A stretch of DNA of 5,637 nt from Chloroflexota bacterium (lineage in GTDB: Bacteria > Chloroflexota > Anaerolineae > Anaerolineales > Anaerolineaceae), in assembly GCA_029777225.1 (NCBI GenBank), contig JAKOSR010000047.1, forward strand, positions 1 through 5,637. Reading direction: 5' to 3'. The position numbers were made by a program, and so were the translations under genes. Of the stretch, positions 1 through 5,637 are shown in pieces (within the stretch, counting starts at the first letter, position 1; every line of letters starts with the position of its first letter). The notes beneath the pieces are model-generated. The model was not told the origin of the DNA. It worked only from the letters and a program-made list of their open reading frames with translations, and did not search any database.

Positions 1-714
1 GTCATCTCGGTCCCGGGGCAGAAGGTGAAGGTGAGCATGCGCAGTCCGTACATGCTTCCCAAGGTGGCCGTGGTGGACCCGCTGCTCACGGTTTCGTGCC
101 CACCAGGCGTCACCGCGGCGAGCGGGATGGACGCGCTGGTTCAAAACCTGGAAGCTTACGTCAGCGCGGCGCATAATGCATTGACGGACGCAATCGCGCT
201 AAAGGGGGTGCGCCTGGCCGCGGAGCACTTGGTTCAGGCTTATGCCAATGGGAATGACCTGGCTGCCAGGGAAGGCATGTCCCTGGCCAGCCTATACGGC
301 GGTTTGAGCCTGGCCAACGCCGGCTTGGGCGCGGTGCACGGCCTGGCGGGCGTGTTGGGAGGGTATTACCCAGAGGCCCATCATGGCGCGCTGTGCGGGA
401 TATTGCTACCAGGCGTGATGCGGGCCAACCTGGAAGCACTTGGCGAAGAAGAAGGTAGTGAGGATTTCCGTGAAAGATACCTGGCGGTCTCACAGGCTCT
501 GACTGGGGACCCAACCAGCACGGTTGAGCAGGGAATTGCCTGGGTGGAGGAAACCCTCCGGCTTTTGAGCCTGCCCAGCCTTTCAGCGATGGGAGCAAGG
601 AAAGAAGACCTGGCTGAAATCGCGGAGAAATCAACCATATCTTCCAGCATGAAAAAGAACCCTGTCGCGCTCCCACCCGCGGCCTTGCTGAAAATCCTCG
701 AAAACGCGTATTAA
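1..714 (+). CDS. Iron-containing (group III) alcohol dehydrogenase, C-terminal part (5' truncated by window)
   Basis: The frame is open from base 1 (VISVPGQKVKVSMRSP...) and ends in tandem stops TAA TAA, so 237 residues of a protein usually near 380-390 aa are present and the N-terminal NAD(P)-binding half is off the left edge. The visible part is the all-helical metal-binding domain. Counting from the first codon, it has LPKVAVVDP at about 19-27, the metal signature GMDALVQNLEAY at 42-53 (Asp44), a second metal block AVHGLAGVLGGYY at 111-123 with His113, then His127-His128-Gly, and a C-terminal SSSMKKNPVALPP block. Fe-ADHs reduce aldehydes or oxidise alcohols with NAD(P)H in the cytoplasm, and related members include maleylacetate reductases. 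The usual second ligand His (DALxH) is Gln48, and the His found four residues after the first block-2 His in FucO is Gly117. From memory, a recognised subfamily carries the same DAL-x-Q and HGxAG pattern with an SSMKxNPV tail, so I read this as a subfamily trait rather than decay. The substrate cannot be told. GTG25 or ATG37 would be false internal starts. Confidence 0.93.
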   Translation, partial: VISVPGQKVKVSMRSPYMLPKVAVVDPLLTVSCPPGVTAASGMDALVQNLEAYVSAAHNALTDAIALKGVRLAAEHLVQAYANGNDLAAREGMSLASLYGGLSLANAGLGAVHGLAGVLGGYYPEAHHGALCGILLPGVMRANLEALGEEEGSEDFRERYLAVSQALTGDPTSTVEQGIAWVEETLRLLSLPSLSAMGARKEDLAEIAEKSTISSSMKKNPVALPPAALLKILENAY

Positions 715-726
715 TAAATTGCAGGT

Positions 727-2052
727 TTAGCTGGGATAATCAGCAATCTTGTGATTTAAATCCTTGCGCAGCAGGCGGGGCAACCTCGCTGAGACTTCCC
801 GATAGATTTCAGCCTTATCCAGGGTGAGATGGCGTTGATGCTGGTAAAGTACGCGTCCGTCGCAGATGACGGTGTCCACATCGCCGGCATTCAGGTTGTA
901 GACGAGGCCGGCCTTTGTATTGATGGCTGGGAAGTTGGACGCCCGATTTGTTTTGAGTAGCACCACATCGGCCAGCGCGCCCTCCACCAGGCTGCCCAGC
1001 CGGGGTTCCCGCAGCACCTTCGCGCTGCCCTGGAACGCAACTCGCAGTATTTGGTCCACGTTCATCTTTGTCGCGTCATGGTCGTGATGTTTTTGTGTCA
1101 TGGCCAGCAGGCGCATTTGTTCGAGAATGTCCAGATTGCAGCTGCTCACCGCGCCATCGGTTGCCAGGCCAAGCGGGATGCCCCGGGCGAGGTATTTTTC
1201 GAGGTCCGGTAAGCCCATCGCCAGGGTGAGGTAGGTTTTGGTGGCTTGCGCTATGCCACAGGGTTGGCCGGCCAGCAGGTCGAGGTCTTCCTCAGAGGGG
1301 TAAAGGCAGTGGGCAAGGATGCAGGGTTGCTCGAGGATACCAGTGTCTGCCAGGACGCGCACTGGAGATTTACCATAGCGGTTGAAAGAGAGTTCAACCT
1401 GTTCGCGAGTTTCAGAAACATGGATATGCGTGCCAACATGCAATTGGCCGGCGAGGTCGGCGCAGCGACACAGGAAATCTGGGTCGCAAAGGTAAGGCGA
1501 ATGGGGTCCCAGCCAGGTGGTAATCCGGCCGTTGGCTTTGCCCTGCCACCGTTCAACGAATGCCACCGTTTCATCCAACTTGGCGTAGCCTTCATGCCCG
1601 AATACCGCCCAAACAAGGTTAGCCCTGAGCCCGGCCTGTTCAACCGCGCGGGCGACTGAATCCATGTAAAAATAGTGATCCGCAACGGAGGTGATGCCCG
1701 CCTCAATCATTTCAGCGAGGCCCAACATCGCGCCCCAATAGACGTCTTCGGGGGTGAGGTTGGCTTCGAGAGGGAAAATCACCTTGTTAAACCAGTCGTC
1801 CGCGTTCACATCGGGGCCGGCGTTGCGAAACAGCACCATGGGGACGTGCGCGTGGGTGTTCATCAGGCCTGGAATGGCGAGCATGCCCGCGGCGTCAATT
1901 TCGGTCAGTTCCGGACCATCAACCTGCAGGCGCTCGCCAACAAACTTGATGTGGTTATCCACTATCCAGATATCCTGCCCATCCGAAATCACGGGGATGT
2001 CATCCATGAATTGGAGAACCTGGCAGTTCTTAATCAGTAATTGGGTGGGCAT
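727..2052 (-). CDS. Amidohydrolase-superfamily aminohydrolase (COG0402; SAH/MTA deaminase / chlorohydrolase-like)
   Basis: This 441-aa protein is full length for the COG0402 group, which hydrolytically removes amino (or chloro) groups from purines, nucleosides, pterins or triazines using one zinc or iron ion in a TIM barrel. An N-terminal beta-sandwich part precedes the barrel, and the C-terminal strands (GSLVEGALADVVLL, about 353-366, and VDTVICDGRVLY, 392-403) complete it. Visible active-site motifs are NTHAH (His67, His69), GPHSPYL (182-188), HIHVSET (metal His211, catalytic Glu214), LAHC (His248) and ATDG (Asp299), so every catalytic position of the family is intact. The loop usually reading NPxSNxKLASG is ATKTYLTLAMG at 270-280, which probably changes substrate preference. 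The ATG start is supported by AAGGAG 5 nt upstream. It is the last gene of the minus-strand operon, 45 nt after the M20 gene. Adenosine, MTA/SAH, 5'-deoxyadenosine or another aminated heterocycle are possible substrates; the family call is firm, the substrate is open. Confidence 0.93.
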   Translation of the reverse strand: MPTQLLIKNCQVLQFMDDIPVISDGQDIWIVDNHIKFVGERLQVDGPELTEIDAAGMLAIPGLMNTHAHVPMVLFRNAGPDVNADDWFNKVIFPLEANLTPEDVYWGAMLGLAEMIEAGITSVADHYFYMDSVARAVEQAGLRANLVWAVFGHEGYAKLDETVAFVERWQGKANGRITTWLGPHSPYLCDPDFLCRCADLAGQLHVGTHIHVSETREQVELSFNRYGKSPVRVLADTGILEQPCILAHCLYPSEEDLDLLAGQPCGIAQATKTYLTLAMGLPDLEKYLARGIPLGLATDGAVSSCNLDILEQMRLLAMTQKHHDHDATKMNVDQILRVAFQGSAKVLREPRLGSLVEGALADVVLLKTNRASNFPAINTKAGLVYNLNAGDVDTVICDGRVLYQHQRHLTLDKAEIYREVSARLPRLLRKDLNHKIADYPS

Positions 2053-2057
2053 TTCAT

Positions 2058-2063
2058 CTCCTT
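2058..2063 (-). promoter_or_regulatory. Ribosome binding site of the aminohydrolase gene
   Basis: On the minus strand AAGGAG lies 5 nt before the ATG at 2052. It sits in the 45-nt gap after the M20 gene and fixes the start codon. I see no convincing terminator or promoter in this gap, which supports co-transcription. Confidence 0.8.
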
Positions 2064-2097
2064 TTTCAATGACAAATAGAGCATGCCGTTCTCGACC

Positions 2098-3294
2098 TCA
2101 ATTGGATATGACTTCCGGAACTTCCAGCAAGGCAAAGACCATGTCGGTGAGATATTGAAGGCCATATTTGAGCGCGGATTCGTCCAGGCGGTAATGTGGG
2201 TTGTGGTGGGGTTGGTCGCATTGGTTTCCCGGGTTGCGGCTGCCCAATTCCACGAAGAAGCCGGGGCGATTTTCGGTGAAATAAGAAAAGTCCTCACCTG
2301 GCATAATGGTACCGATGTGCTCAAGGTGGCTCTCGCCGAAACGCTGGAGGATGACCTCTTCGGCCAGGCTGGTGAGGGCCAAATCGTTAACAACCGAGGG
2401 ATACCCCAGCTGGTAAAGTACCTCGGCCTCCACCCCCATGCCCTGGGCGACCCCGCTGGCAATCCTGCGTACTTCCTCCTCGACCAGGCGCCTGGTGCCA
2501 GGACTGAAACTCCGCACGGAAGCGGAAAGGTGGGCGGTATCCGGAATGATATTGTAAGCGCTCCCGGCATTGGCCGCGCAGACAGAAACGACGGCCTGTT
2601 CTTCTGGCGGAACACGGCGGGAAACGATGGTTTGCAGGGCCACAATCAGATGGGCCAAGGCCAGGAGTGGGTCCGCACACTGCTCCGGGTAAGCGCAATG
2701 GCCGCCTTTACCCGAAAGGGTGATGTCAAATCTATCCACAGCCGCGGTCAGGACGCCGCTTTTAATGCCAAAGGTCCCCAAATTGTAGTTAGTGGAGAGG
2801 TGCAAACCCAGCATCAGGTCCACGCCTTCCACCGCGCCAGCCCTGACGAGTTCCACAGCCCCTCCAGGCGGCAGTTCCTCAGCGTGCTGGAAAACCAGGC
2901 GCACTTCACCTGGGAAGTTCGCCCGTTTGGTGGAGAGCAGCTTGGCCAGGCCCAAGAGCATGGCCGTGTGACCGTCGTGCCCGCAGGCGTGCATCACGTT
3001 TGGGCGGGTGGAGCGGTAGGGCAGGTCGTTTTCCTCCCGCAGGGGAAGGGCATCGATATCACCGCGGATGCCAATCACGCGGCCAGGGCCGGCTTGCAAA
3101 CCCAGTACGCGGCCAATCACGCCCGTGGCGGTTGGTCTGAGGATCTCAATGCCACCAAAAGAAGCGAGCTGCTGGGCGATAAAGTTGGAGGTTTCTGTTT
3201 CCTGGAAAGAAAGCTCGGGATTGGCATGCAGGTGACGGCGCCAGGCAATCATCTCGTTTTCGAGCGCTTCCACTTCCACCGAGAAATTGGTCAT
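2098..3294 (-). CDS. M20D-family metallo-amidohydrolase (aminoacylase / N-acyl amino acid or aminobenzoyl-glutamate hydrolase-like)
   Basis: This is a full-length 398-aa M20D protein, a cytoplasmic di-metal enzyme that cleaves amide bonds to free amino acids from N-acyl, indoleacetyl, acetyl-diaminopimelate or aminobenzoyl-type conjugates. Motifs in order are RRHLHANPELSFQE (19-32), GIRGDIDALPL (75-85), MHACGHDGHTAMLLG (101-115), FQHAEE (135-140), GLH (162-164), a lid/dimerisation domain at roughly 183-300, MPGEDFSYF (331-339) and HHNPHYRLDE (363-372). Predicted metal ligands are Cys104, His106, Glu140, His164 and His364, and the 104-140-164 spacing matches that of plant IAA-amino acid hydrolases. 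The FQHAEE-LPPGG variant of the usual FQPAEE is common in one bacterial branch. The ATG start has AGGAGG 8 nt upstream. It lies 32 nt after the oxidoreductase gene and 45 nt before the aminohydrolase gene. The natural substrate is unknown; M20C carbamoylases of pyrimidine breakdown are a different subfamily, so the nucleoside context does not settle the role. Confidence 0.95.
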   Translation of the reverse strand: MTNFSVEVEALENEMIAWRRHLHANPELSFQETETSNFIAQQLASFGGIEILRPTATGVIGRVLGLQAGPGRVIGIRGDIDALPLREENDLPYRSTRPNVMHACGHDGHTAMLLGLAKLLSTKRANFPGEVRLVFQHAEELPPGGAVELVRAGAVEGVDLMLGLHLSTNYNLGTFGIKSGVLTAAVDRFDITLSGKGGHCAYPEQCADPLLALAHLIVALQTIVSRRVPPEEQAVVSVCAANAGSAYNIIPDTAHLSASVRSFSPGTRRLVEEEVRRIASGVAQGMGVEAEVLYQLGYPSVVNDLALTSLAEEVILQRFGESHLEHIGTIMPGEDFSYFTENRPGFFVELGSRNPGNQCDQPHHNPHYRLDESALKYGLQYLTDMVFALLEVPEVISN

Positions 3295-3302
3295 GAAATC
3301 AG

Positions 3303-3308
3303 CCTCCT
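3303..3308 (-). promoter_or_regulatory. Ribosome binding site of the M20D amidohydrolase gene
   Basis: AGGAGG on the minus strand, 8 nt before the ATG at 3294, is a consensus Shine-Dalgarno that confirms the short N-terminus (MTNFSVEVEALENEM). The whole gap to the upstream gene is 32 nt. Confidence 0.85.
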
Positions 3309-3326
3309 GGTTGCCACGGCGTGAGT

Positions 3327-3917
3327 CTAAAATTTTTCCGCGAGAGCGGCTGCTTGTTGGATGGGCCTCCCAAGGATGGCTTCAGGCGGCTCCAGCCCCA
3401 GGTCCAGCCCGTCGGCGGCTACAACATCCAGGTGGGGAATGTCCCAAAACTGGCAAAGCGCTTCAAGGCTGCGCACACCCATTTCACTTGGAGAACCTTC
3501 GTAATTGCCCCCCCGGGTGGTGAGGTAAAGCATCCTCTCAGCCCGGCACAGCCCCACCAGCTGATTCTGCGCGGTGCCAAACGTTATCCCATCCACGCAA
3601 ACATTTTCAAAATAGACTTTGAGCAGGGCGGGGTAGCTGAGGTCCCAAAACGGGGCGGCGATGACAATCCGGTCCGCCTGTTGGAAATGATGGGCGTAGC
3701 GAAAGCGGGGGTGGTTCAGCCTGTGTTCGTCGAGCAATCTCTCGCGTTGGAAAAAGAAATCCCCGCTCAAAAGGCTAAGGGGTTCCTCCATCAAGCAGAT
3801 GGTCTCGATTGTGTAATCCTGACGCTGTGAGAGGCGGTCCAAAAAGGCTTCGGCCAGGCGGCGTGTGCGCGAAAGCTCCTTGCGGATGCAGCAATCAATG
3901 TACAGGACGGTCTTCAA
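3327..3917 (-). CDS. Flavodoxin-fold NAD(P)H-dependent oxidoreductase (Flavodoxin_2 / azoreductase-like), TTG start
   Basis: This 196-aa protein has the size and motif order of the FMN-dependent NAD(P)H oxidoreductase/azoreductase family, which transfers hydride from NAD(P)H through FMN to quinones, azo compounds or other electron acceptors. Strand 1 MKTVLYIDCC (1-10) is followed by the phosphate-binding loop and helix IRKELSRTRRLAEAF (11-25). The FMN-contact loop AAPFWDLSYPALLKVYF (87-103) corresponds to the APMYNFxIPSxLKxYxD region of AzoR, followed by GITFGT (110-115), TTRGGNY (133-139, flavin-binding), and ADGLDLG near 168-174. The start codon is TTG: it overlaps the kinase stop as TTGA (4 nt), a strong GGGGAGG lies 5 nt upstream, and the next in-frame Met is residue 43, inside the fold. 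This arrangement implies translational coupling to the kinase. Its substrate and its reason for being in this operon are unknown; redox detoxification or reduction of a ring in the pathway substrate are both conceivable. Confidence 0.9.
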   Translation of the reverse strand: MKTVLYIDCCIRKELSRTRRLAEAFLDRLSQRQDYTIETICLMEEPLSLLSGDFFFQRERLLDEHRLNHPRFRYAHHFQQADRIVIAAPFWDLSYPALLKVYFENVCVDGITFGTAQNQLVGLCRAERMLYLTTRGGNYEGSPSEMGVRSLEALCQFWDIPHLDVVAADGLDLGLEPPEAILGRPIQQAAALAEKF

Positions 3918-3929
3918 ACGCCCCTCCCC
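3914..3929 (-). promoter_or_regulatory. Coupled stop/start (TTGA) with strong Shine-Dalgarno inside the kinase gene
   Basis: On the minus strand, GGGGAGG (3929-3923) lies within the last kinase codons, then 5 nt later the TTG start (3917-3915) of the oxidoreductase shares bases with the TGA stop (3916-3914) of the kinase. The strong ribosome site probably offsets the weak start codon and lets terminating ribosomes re-initiate. Confidence 0.75.
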
Positions 3930-4831
3930 AAAGGTCCGAGCAAATCCTGCTCGATGGCGCTGTCCACCTCGGTTTTGGCTGGGATGGAATCAGCGGCCCC
4001 GACTTTTTGCACGCACAAGGCGGAAGCAGCCGTGGCTAGTTTAAGGGAAGCCTCGATGGGCAGGTCATGCAGCACGCCATAAAGGAAGTATCCCGTGAAG
4101 GTGTCGCCCGCGGCGGTGGTATCCACCGCCTGTACCTGGTAACTGCCAATCGTGGTCAGCTGGTCCTGGCAGAGGCAGCGCGCGCCGCGTTTTCCAAGCG
4201 TGAGCAGTATGTTCAACTTCGGGTAACGGGCACGCAGGGCAGGGAGTATCTCGTCAATTTCGCTACAGCAGGCAATTTCCGCGCCTTCAACTTCGTTCAC
4301 AATCAGCCAATCAAGCAGGTCCAGAGGGTAATCGTGCAGCATGGGCCCGTAAGGTGCCGCGTTTAGGGCGATTTTGAGGCCGCGCTGATGCGCATGGGCG
4401 ATGATGTACCCAACCAGGTTGGTCTCATTTTGCAGTAGCACAAGGCCATTTCTGCCAAAACGCTCAAGCGCCTGGTCAATATAGGTTTCATCCAACTGCT
4501 TGTTGGTGCCGCCATACAGGAGAATGCAATTTTGGCCATCGTCGTCAACCTGGATGATGGCATGGCCGCTGACACCCGTGGCACGGGCCATCAGGGACGT
4601 GTTAACCCCAGCCAGGTTGAGCTTGTCCGCCAGGAACTGCCCATCACTGCCAATCAAACCAGCATGGAGCACGGTGTTACCCGCGCGGGCCGCGGCGATG
4701 GATTGGTTTAATCCCTTACCCCCGGCATTGATGGTTAGGGATTGGCAGGTCTTCGTTTCGCCCGGTTTTACAAATTGGTCAACGCGGTATACGTAATCAA
4801 TGTTGATGGAACCAAAATTGAGAATGCGCAT
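3914..4831 (-). CDS. rbsK: PfkB-family carbohydrate kinase, ribokinase-like
   Basis: This 305-aa protein is full length compared with E. coli ribokinase (309 aa) and would phosphorylate ribose or a related pentose/deoxypentose at the 5-hydroxyl with ATP. Seen motifs are GSINID (7-12, with Asp12 at the sugar-binding Asp), PGET (23-26), the PfkB signature AGGKGLNQSIAAARAG (36-51), the Mg/phosphate motif NEVE (179-182), LTLGKRGA (210-217) in the ATP region, and VDTTAAGDTF (236-245) carrying the catalytic base Asp243 and anion hole. The AAGD form, instead of GAGD, and the GAADSIP segment (278-284) are typical of ribokinases rather than fructokinases or adenosine kinases. The ATG start is preceded by AAGGA 6 nt upstream. 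It is the first gene of the minus-strand operon and divergent from a nucleoside phosphorylase, consistent with using the pentose released from nucleosides. Substrate specificity (ribose, deoxyribose or other) is inferred, not proven. Confidence 0.92.
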   Translation of the reverse strand: MRILNFGSINIDYVYRVDQFVKPGETKTCQSLTINAGGKGLNQSIAAARAGNTVLHAGLIGSDGQFLADKLNLAGVNTSLMARATGVSGHAIIQVDDDGQNCILLYGGTNKQLDETYIDQALERFGRNGLVLLQNETNLVGYIIAHAHQRGLKIALNAAPYGPMLHDYPLDLLDWLIVNEVEGAEIACCSEIDEILPALRARYPKLNILLTLGKRGARCLCQDQLTTIGSYQVQAVDTTAAGDTFTGYFLYGVLHDLPIEASLKLATAASALCVQKVGAADSIPAKTEVDSAIEQDLLGPLGRGV

Positions 4832-4837
4832 AGTCTT

Positions 4838-4842
4838 TCCTT
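4838..4842 (-). promoter_or_regulatory. Ribosome binding site of the ribokinase-like gene
   Basis: On the minus strand AAGGA lies 6 nt before the ATG at 4831. It is a moderate Shine-Dalgarno, weaker than those of the downstream genes. Confidence 0.65.
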
Positions 4843-4848
4843 TGCTGA

Positions 4849-4877
4849 TTGATTTTCGGCTTGCACTCCATTATACT
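4849..4877 (+). promoter_or_regulatory. Predicted sigma70-type promoter for the nucleoside phosphorylase
   Basis: TTGATT (4849-4854, four of six consensus bases) is followed after 17 nt by TATACT (4872-4877, five of six). Transcription would begin near 4884, leaving a leader of about 25 nt before the ATG at 4910. The -10 box overlaps the oppositely directed -10 box. Prediction is by eye only. Confidence 0.55.
4870..4875 (-). promoter_or_regulatory. Predicted -10 box of the minus-strand operon promoter
   Basis: The minus strand reads a perfect TATAAT at 4875-4870, with an expected start near 4863 and a leader of about 31 nt to the kinase ATG. No good -35 is found at 16-19 nt (the positions read TCCTCC-like because they overlap the opposite gene's Shine-Dalgarno), and there is no extended TG motif. 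An activator or a different spacing may be involved. Confidence 0.45.
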
Positions 4878-4894
4878 TTTCTCTACCCATCGGG

Positions 4895-4900
4895 AGGAGG
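4895..4900 (+). promoter_or_regulatory. Ribosome binding site of the nucleoside phosphorylase
   Basis: AGGAGG, within a purine run GGGAGGAGG (4892-4900), lies 9 nt before the ATG at 4910 and marks the start of the gene. Confidence 0.85.
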
Positions 4901-4909
4901 AGCAATACC

Positions 4910-5637
4910 ATGTTACAACCTCATATTCAATTGGATGAAACCGTCAATGCCCAATGCGCGCTGCTACCGGGGGACCCGGCGCGTCTTGACCGCATCGCGC
5001 AGTTTCTTGAAGACGTCCAGCAGCTGGCCTACAACCGTGAATTTCGCAGTTTGAGAGGTGTGTACAAGGGCATGCCTGTCCTGGCTGTTTCAACCGGCAT
5101 AGGGGGTGCTTCCACGGGGATCGCGGTGGAGGAGCTGCGTAACGTGGGGGTAAATACCATGATTCGCATTGGCAGTTGTGGCAGCCTCCAGAAGTTTGTG
5201 AAGGTGGGAGACCTGGTGATTGTCAGCGGCGCGGTGCGGGATGATGGCGCCTCCAAAACCTATATTGACGCGATTTACCCAGCCGTGCCGGATACCGAGC
5301 TCCTGTTTGCCTGTGTTGAATCCGCAAAAGAGTATGGGTTTTCATATCACACTGGGCTGGCACGCAGCCACGACAGTTTTTACACCGACCGTGAGGAGGC
5401 GATTGACAGCTATTGGTCAGCCCAGGGCGTGTTCGGGGCAGACATGGAAACCGCCGCTTTGTTCACCATCGGGCGCTTGCGGGGGATTCGTACAGCCTCC
5501 ATCCTGAACAACGTGGTTGCCTTTGAACAGGATACGGCGGATTCGATTGGGGCTTATGTGGGTGGTGAGAGCCTGGCCATGCAGGGCGAGGAGCATGAAA
5601 TCCGCACCGCGTTGGAAGCGCTGCATAGGATCATGAC
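4910..5637 (+). CDS. Nucleoside phosphorylase, NP-I family, uridine phosphorylase clade (3' end cut by window)
   Basis: The frame is open from ATG4910 to the window edge (242 codons plus 2 nt). E. coli uridine phosphorylase is 253 aa, so by alignment only a few C-terminal residues are missing. NP-I enzymes are cytoplasmic and split nucleosides with phosphate into free base and (deoxy)ribose-1-phosphate. Phosphate- and sugar-site positions match E. coli Udp at a constant offset: His5, Gly21-Asp22 in LLPGDPAR, Arg25, Arg43 in NREF, STGIGGAS (61-68), Arg86 in RIGSCGS with Ser89 in place of Thr94, and DMETAAL (178-184) with Glu180 at the ribose-binding Glu. The uracil-recognition pair of Udp (Gln166, Arg168) is Arg161 and Glu163 here, and a loop of about 13 residues before the MET motif is absent. 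Uridine specificity is therefore doubtful; purine or modified nucleosides are possible. It is transcribed divergently from the ribokinase operon, so product sugar use is a natural link. Confidence 0.92.
   Translation, partial: MLQPHIQLDETVNAQCALLPGDPARLDRIAQFLEDVQQLAYNREFRSLRGVYKGMPVLAVSTGIGGASTGIAVEELRNVGVNTMIRIGSCGSLQKFVKVGDLVIVSGAVRDDGASKTYIDAIYPAVPDTELLFACVESAKEYGFSYHTGLARSHDSFYTDREEAIDSYWSAQGVFGADMETAALFTIGRLRGIRTASILNNVVAFEQDTADSIGAYVGGESLAMQGEEHEIRTALEALHRIM

Noticed and set aside
161..676. A 171-codon minus-strand frame over the alcohol dehydrogenase
   Set aside because: The translation is rich in Pro, Arg and Trp with no domain pattern, and it is antisense to clear Fe-ADH motifs.
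718..747. Possible hairpin terminator (ATTGC ... GCAAT, and GCTG ... CAGC)
   Set aside because: The arms are only 4-5 bp, loops are unsuitable, and there is no T-run on either strand; it is likely chance.
1246..1659. Open frames of 120-170 codons on the plus strand over the aminohydrolase, oxidoreductase and kinase genes
   Set aside because: They are out of frame with genes carrying full family motifs, and no domain pattern is seen in their translations.
2080..2095. Short inverted pairing around GCATGC in the M20-aminohydrolase gap
   Set aside because: Only three paired outer bases flank a palindromic hexamer; it is too weak to call an operator or terminator.
2083..3324. A 413-codon open frame on the plus strand, longer than the M20D gene it covers
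   Set aside because: It lies exactly antisense to a gene with a complete set of M20D metal and catalytic motifs. Its translation shows no recognisable domain and it has no convincing ribosome site; it reflects the codon bias of the real gene.
4843..4865. TGC ... GCA symmetry in the divergent promoter region as a repressor operator
   Set aside because: Beyond the terminal three bases the halves do not match, so no operator can be supported.
4899..4905. TTGCTC as the -35 of the minus-strand promoter
   Set aside because: It lies 24 nt from the TATAAT box, too far for a normal sigma70 spacer.

Overview
The window is moderately GC-rich bacterial DNA, densely packed with metabolic genes. There is no sign of an RNA gene, CRISPR array, insertion sequence or phage gene. 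Protein motifs and compact gene spacing would suit an anaerobic or fermentative bacterium, possibly Chloroflexota (Anaerolineae). That taxonomic guess rests only on the general look of the proteins and is weak.

Layout. (1) Positions 1-714, plus strand: the C-terminal part of an iron-containing (group III) alcohol dehydrogenase whose start lies left of the window. (2) Positions 727-4831, minus strand: four genes transcribed right to left and packed like an operon. In transcription order they are a ribokinase-like PfkB sugar kinase, a flavodoxin-fold NAD(P)H-dependent oxidoreductase (overlapping the kinase by 4 nt, TTG start), an M20D-type metallo-amidohydrolase, and a COG0402-type aminohydrolase of the SAH/MTA deaminase-chlorohydrolase group. 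The last gene meets the alcohol dehydrogenase tail to tail with only 12 nt between stop codons. (3) Positions 4832-4909: a 78-nt divergent promoter region whose two predicted -10 boxes overlap. (4) Positions 4910-5637, plus strand: a nucleoside phosphorylase of the uridine phosphorylase clade, running off the right edge just before its expected C-terminus.

How the genes may work together (inference). A deaminase acting on a purine-like ring, a nucleoside phosphorylase and a ribokinase divergently linked to it fit uptake-and-breakdown or salvage of nucleosides: deaminate the base, phosphorolyse the nucleoside, phosphorylate free pentose. The M20D amidohydrolase and the FMN-type reductase are not part of any textbook nucleoside pathway. 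They suggest a modified substrate carrying an amide (nucleoside-like, pterin/folate-like or N-acylated), or that the operon serves mixed scavenging. No transporter or dedicated regulator is visible in the window. I see no clear evidence of a wholly new system. The most notable points are the overlapping divergent promoters, the altered base-recognition residues of the phosphorylase, and the unusual gene set of the operon.
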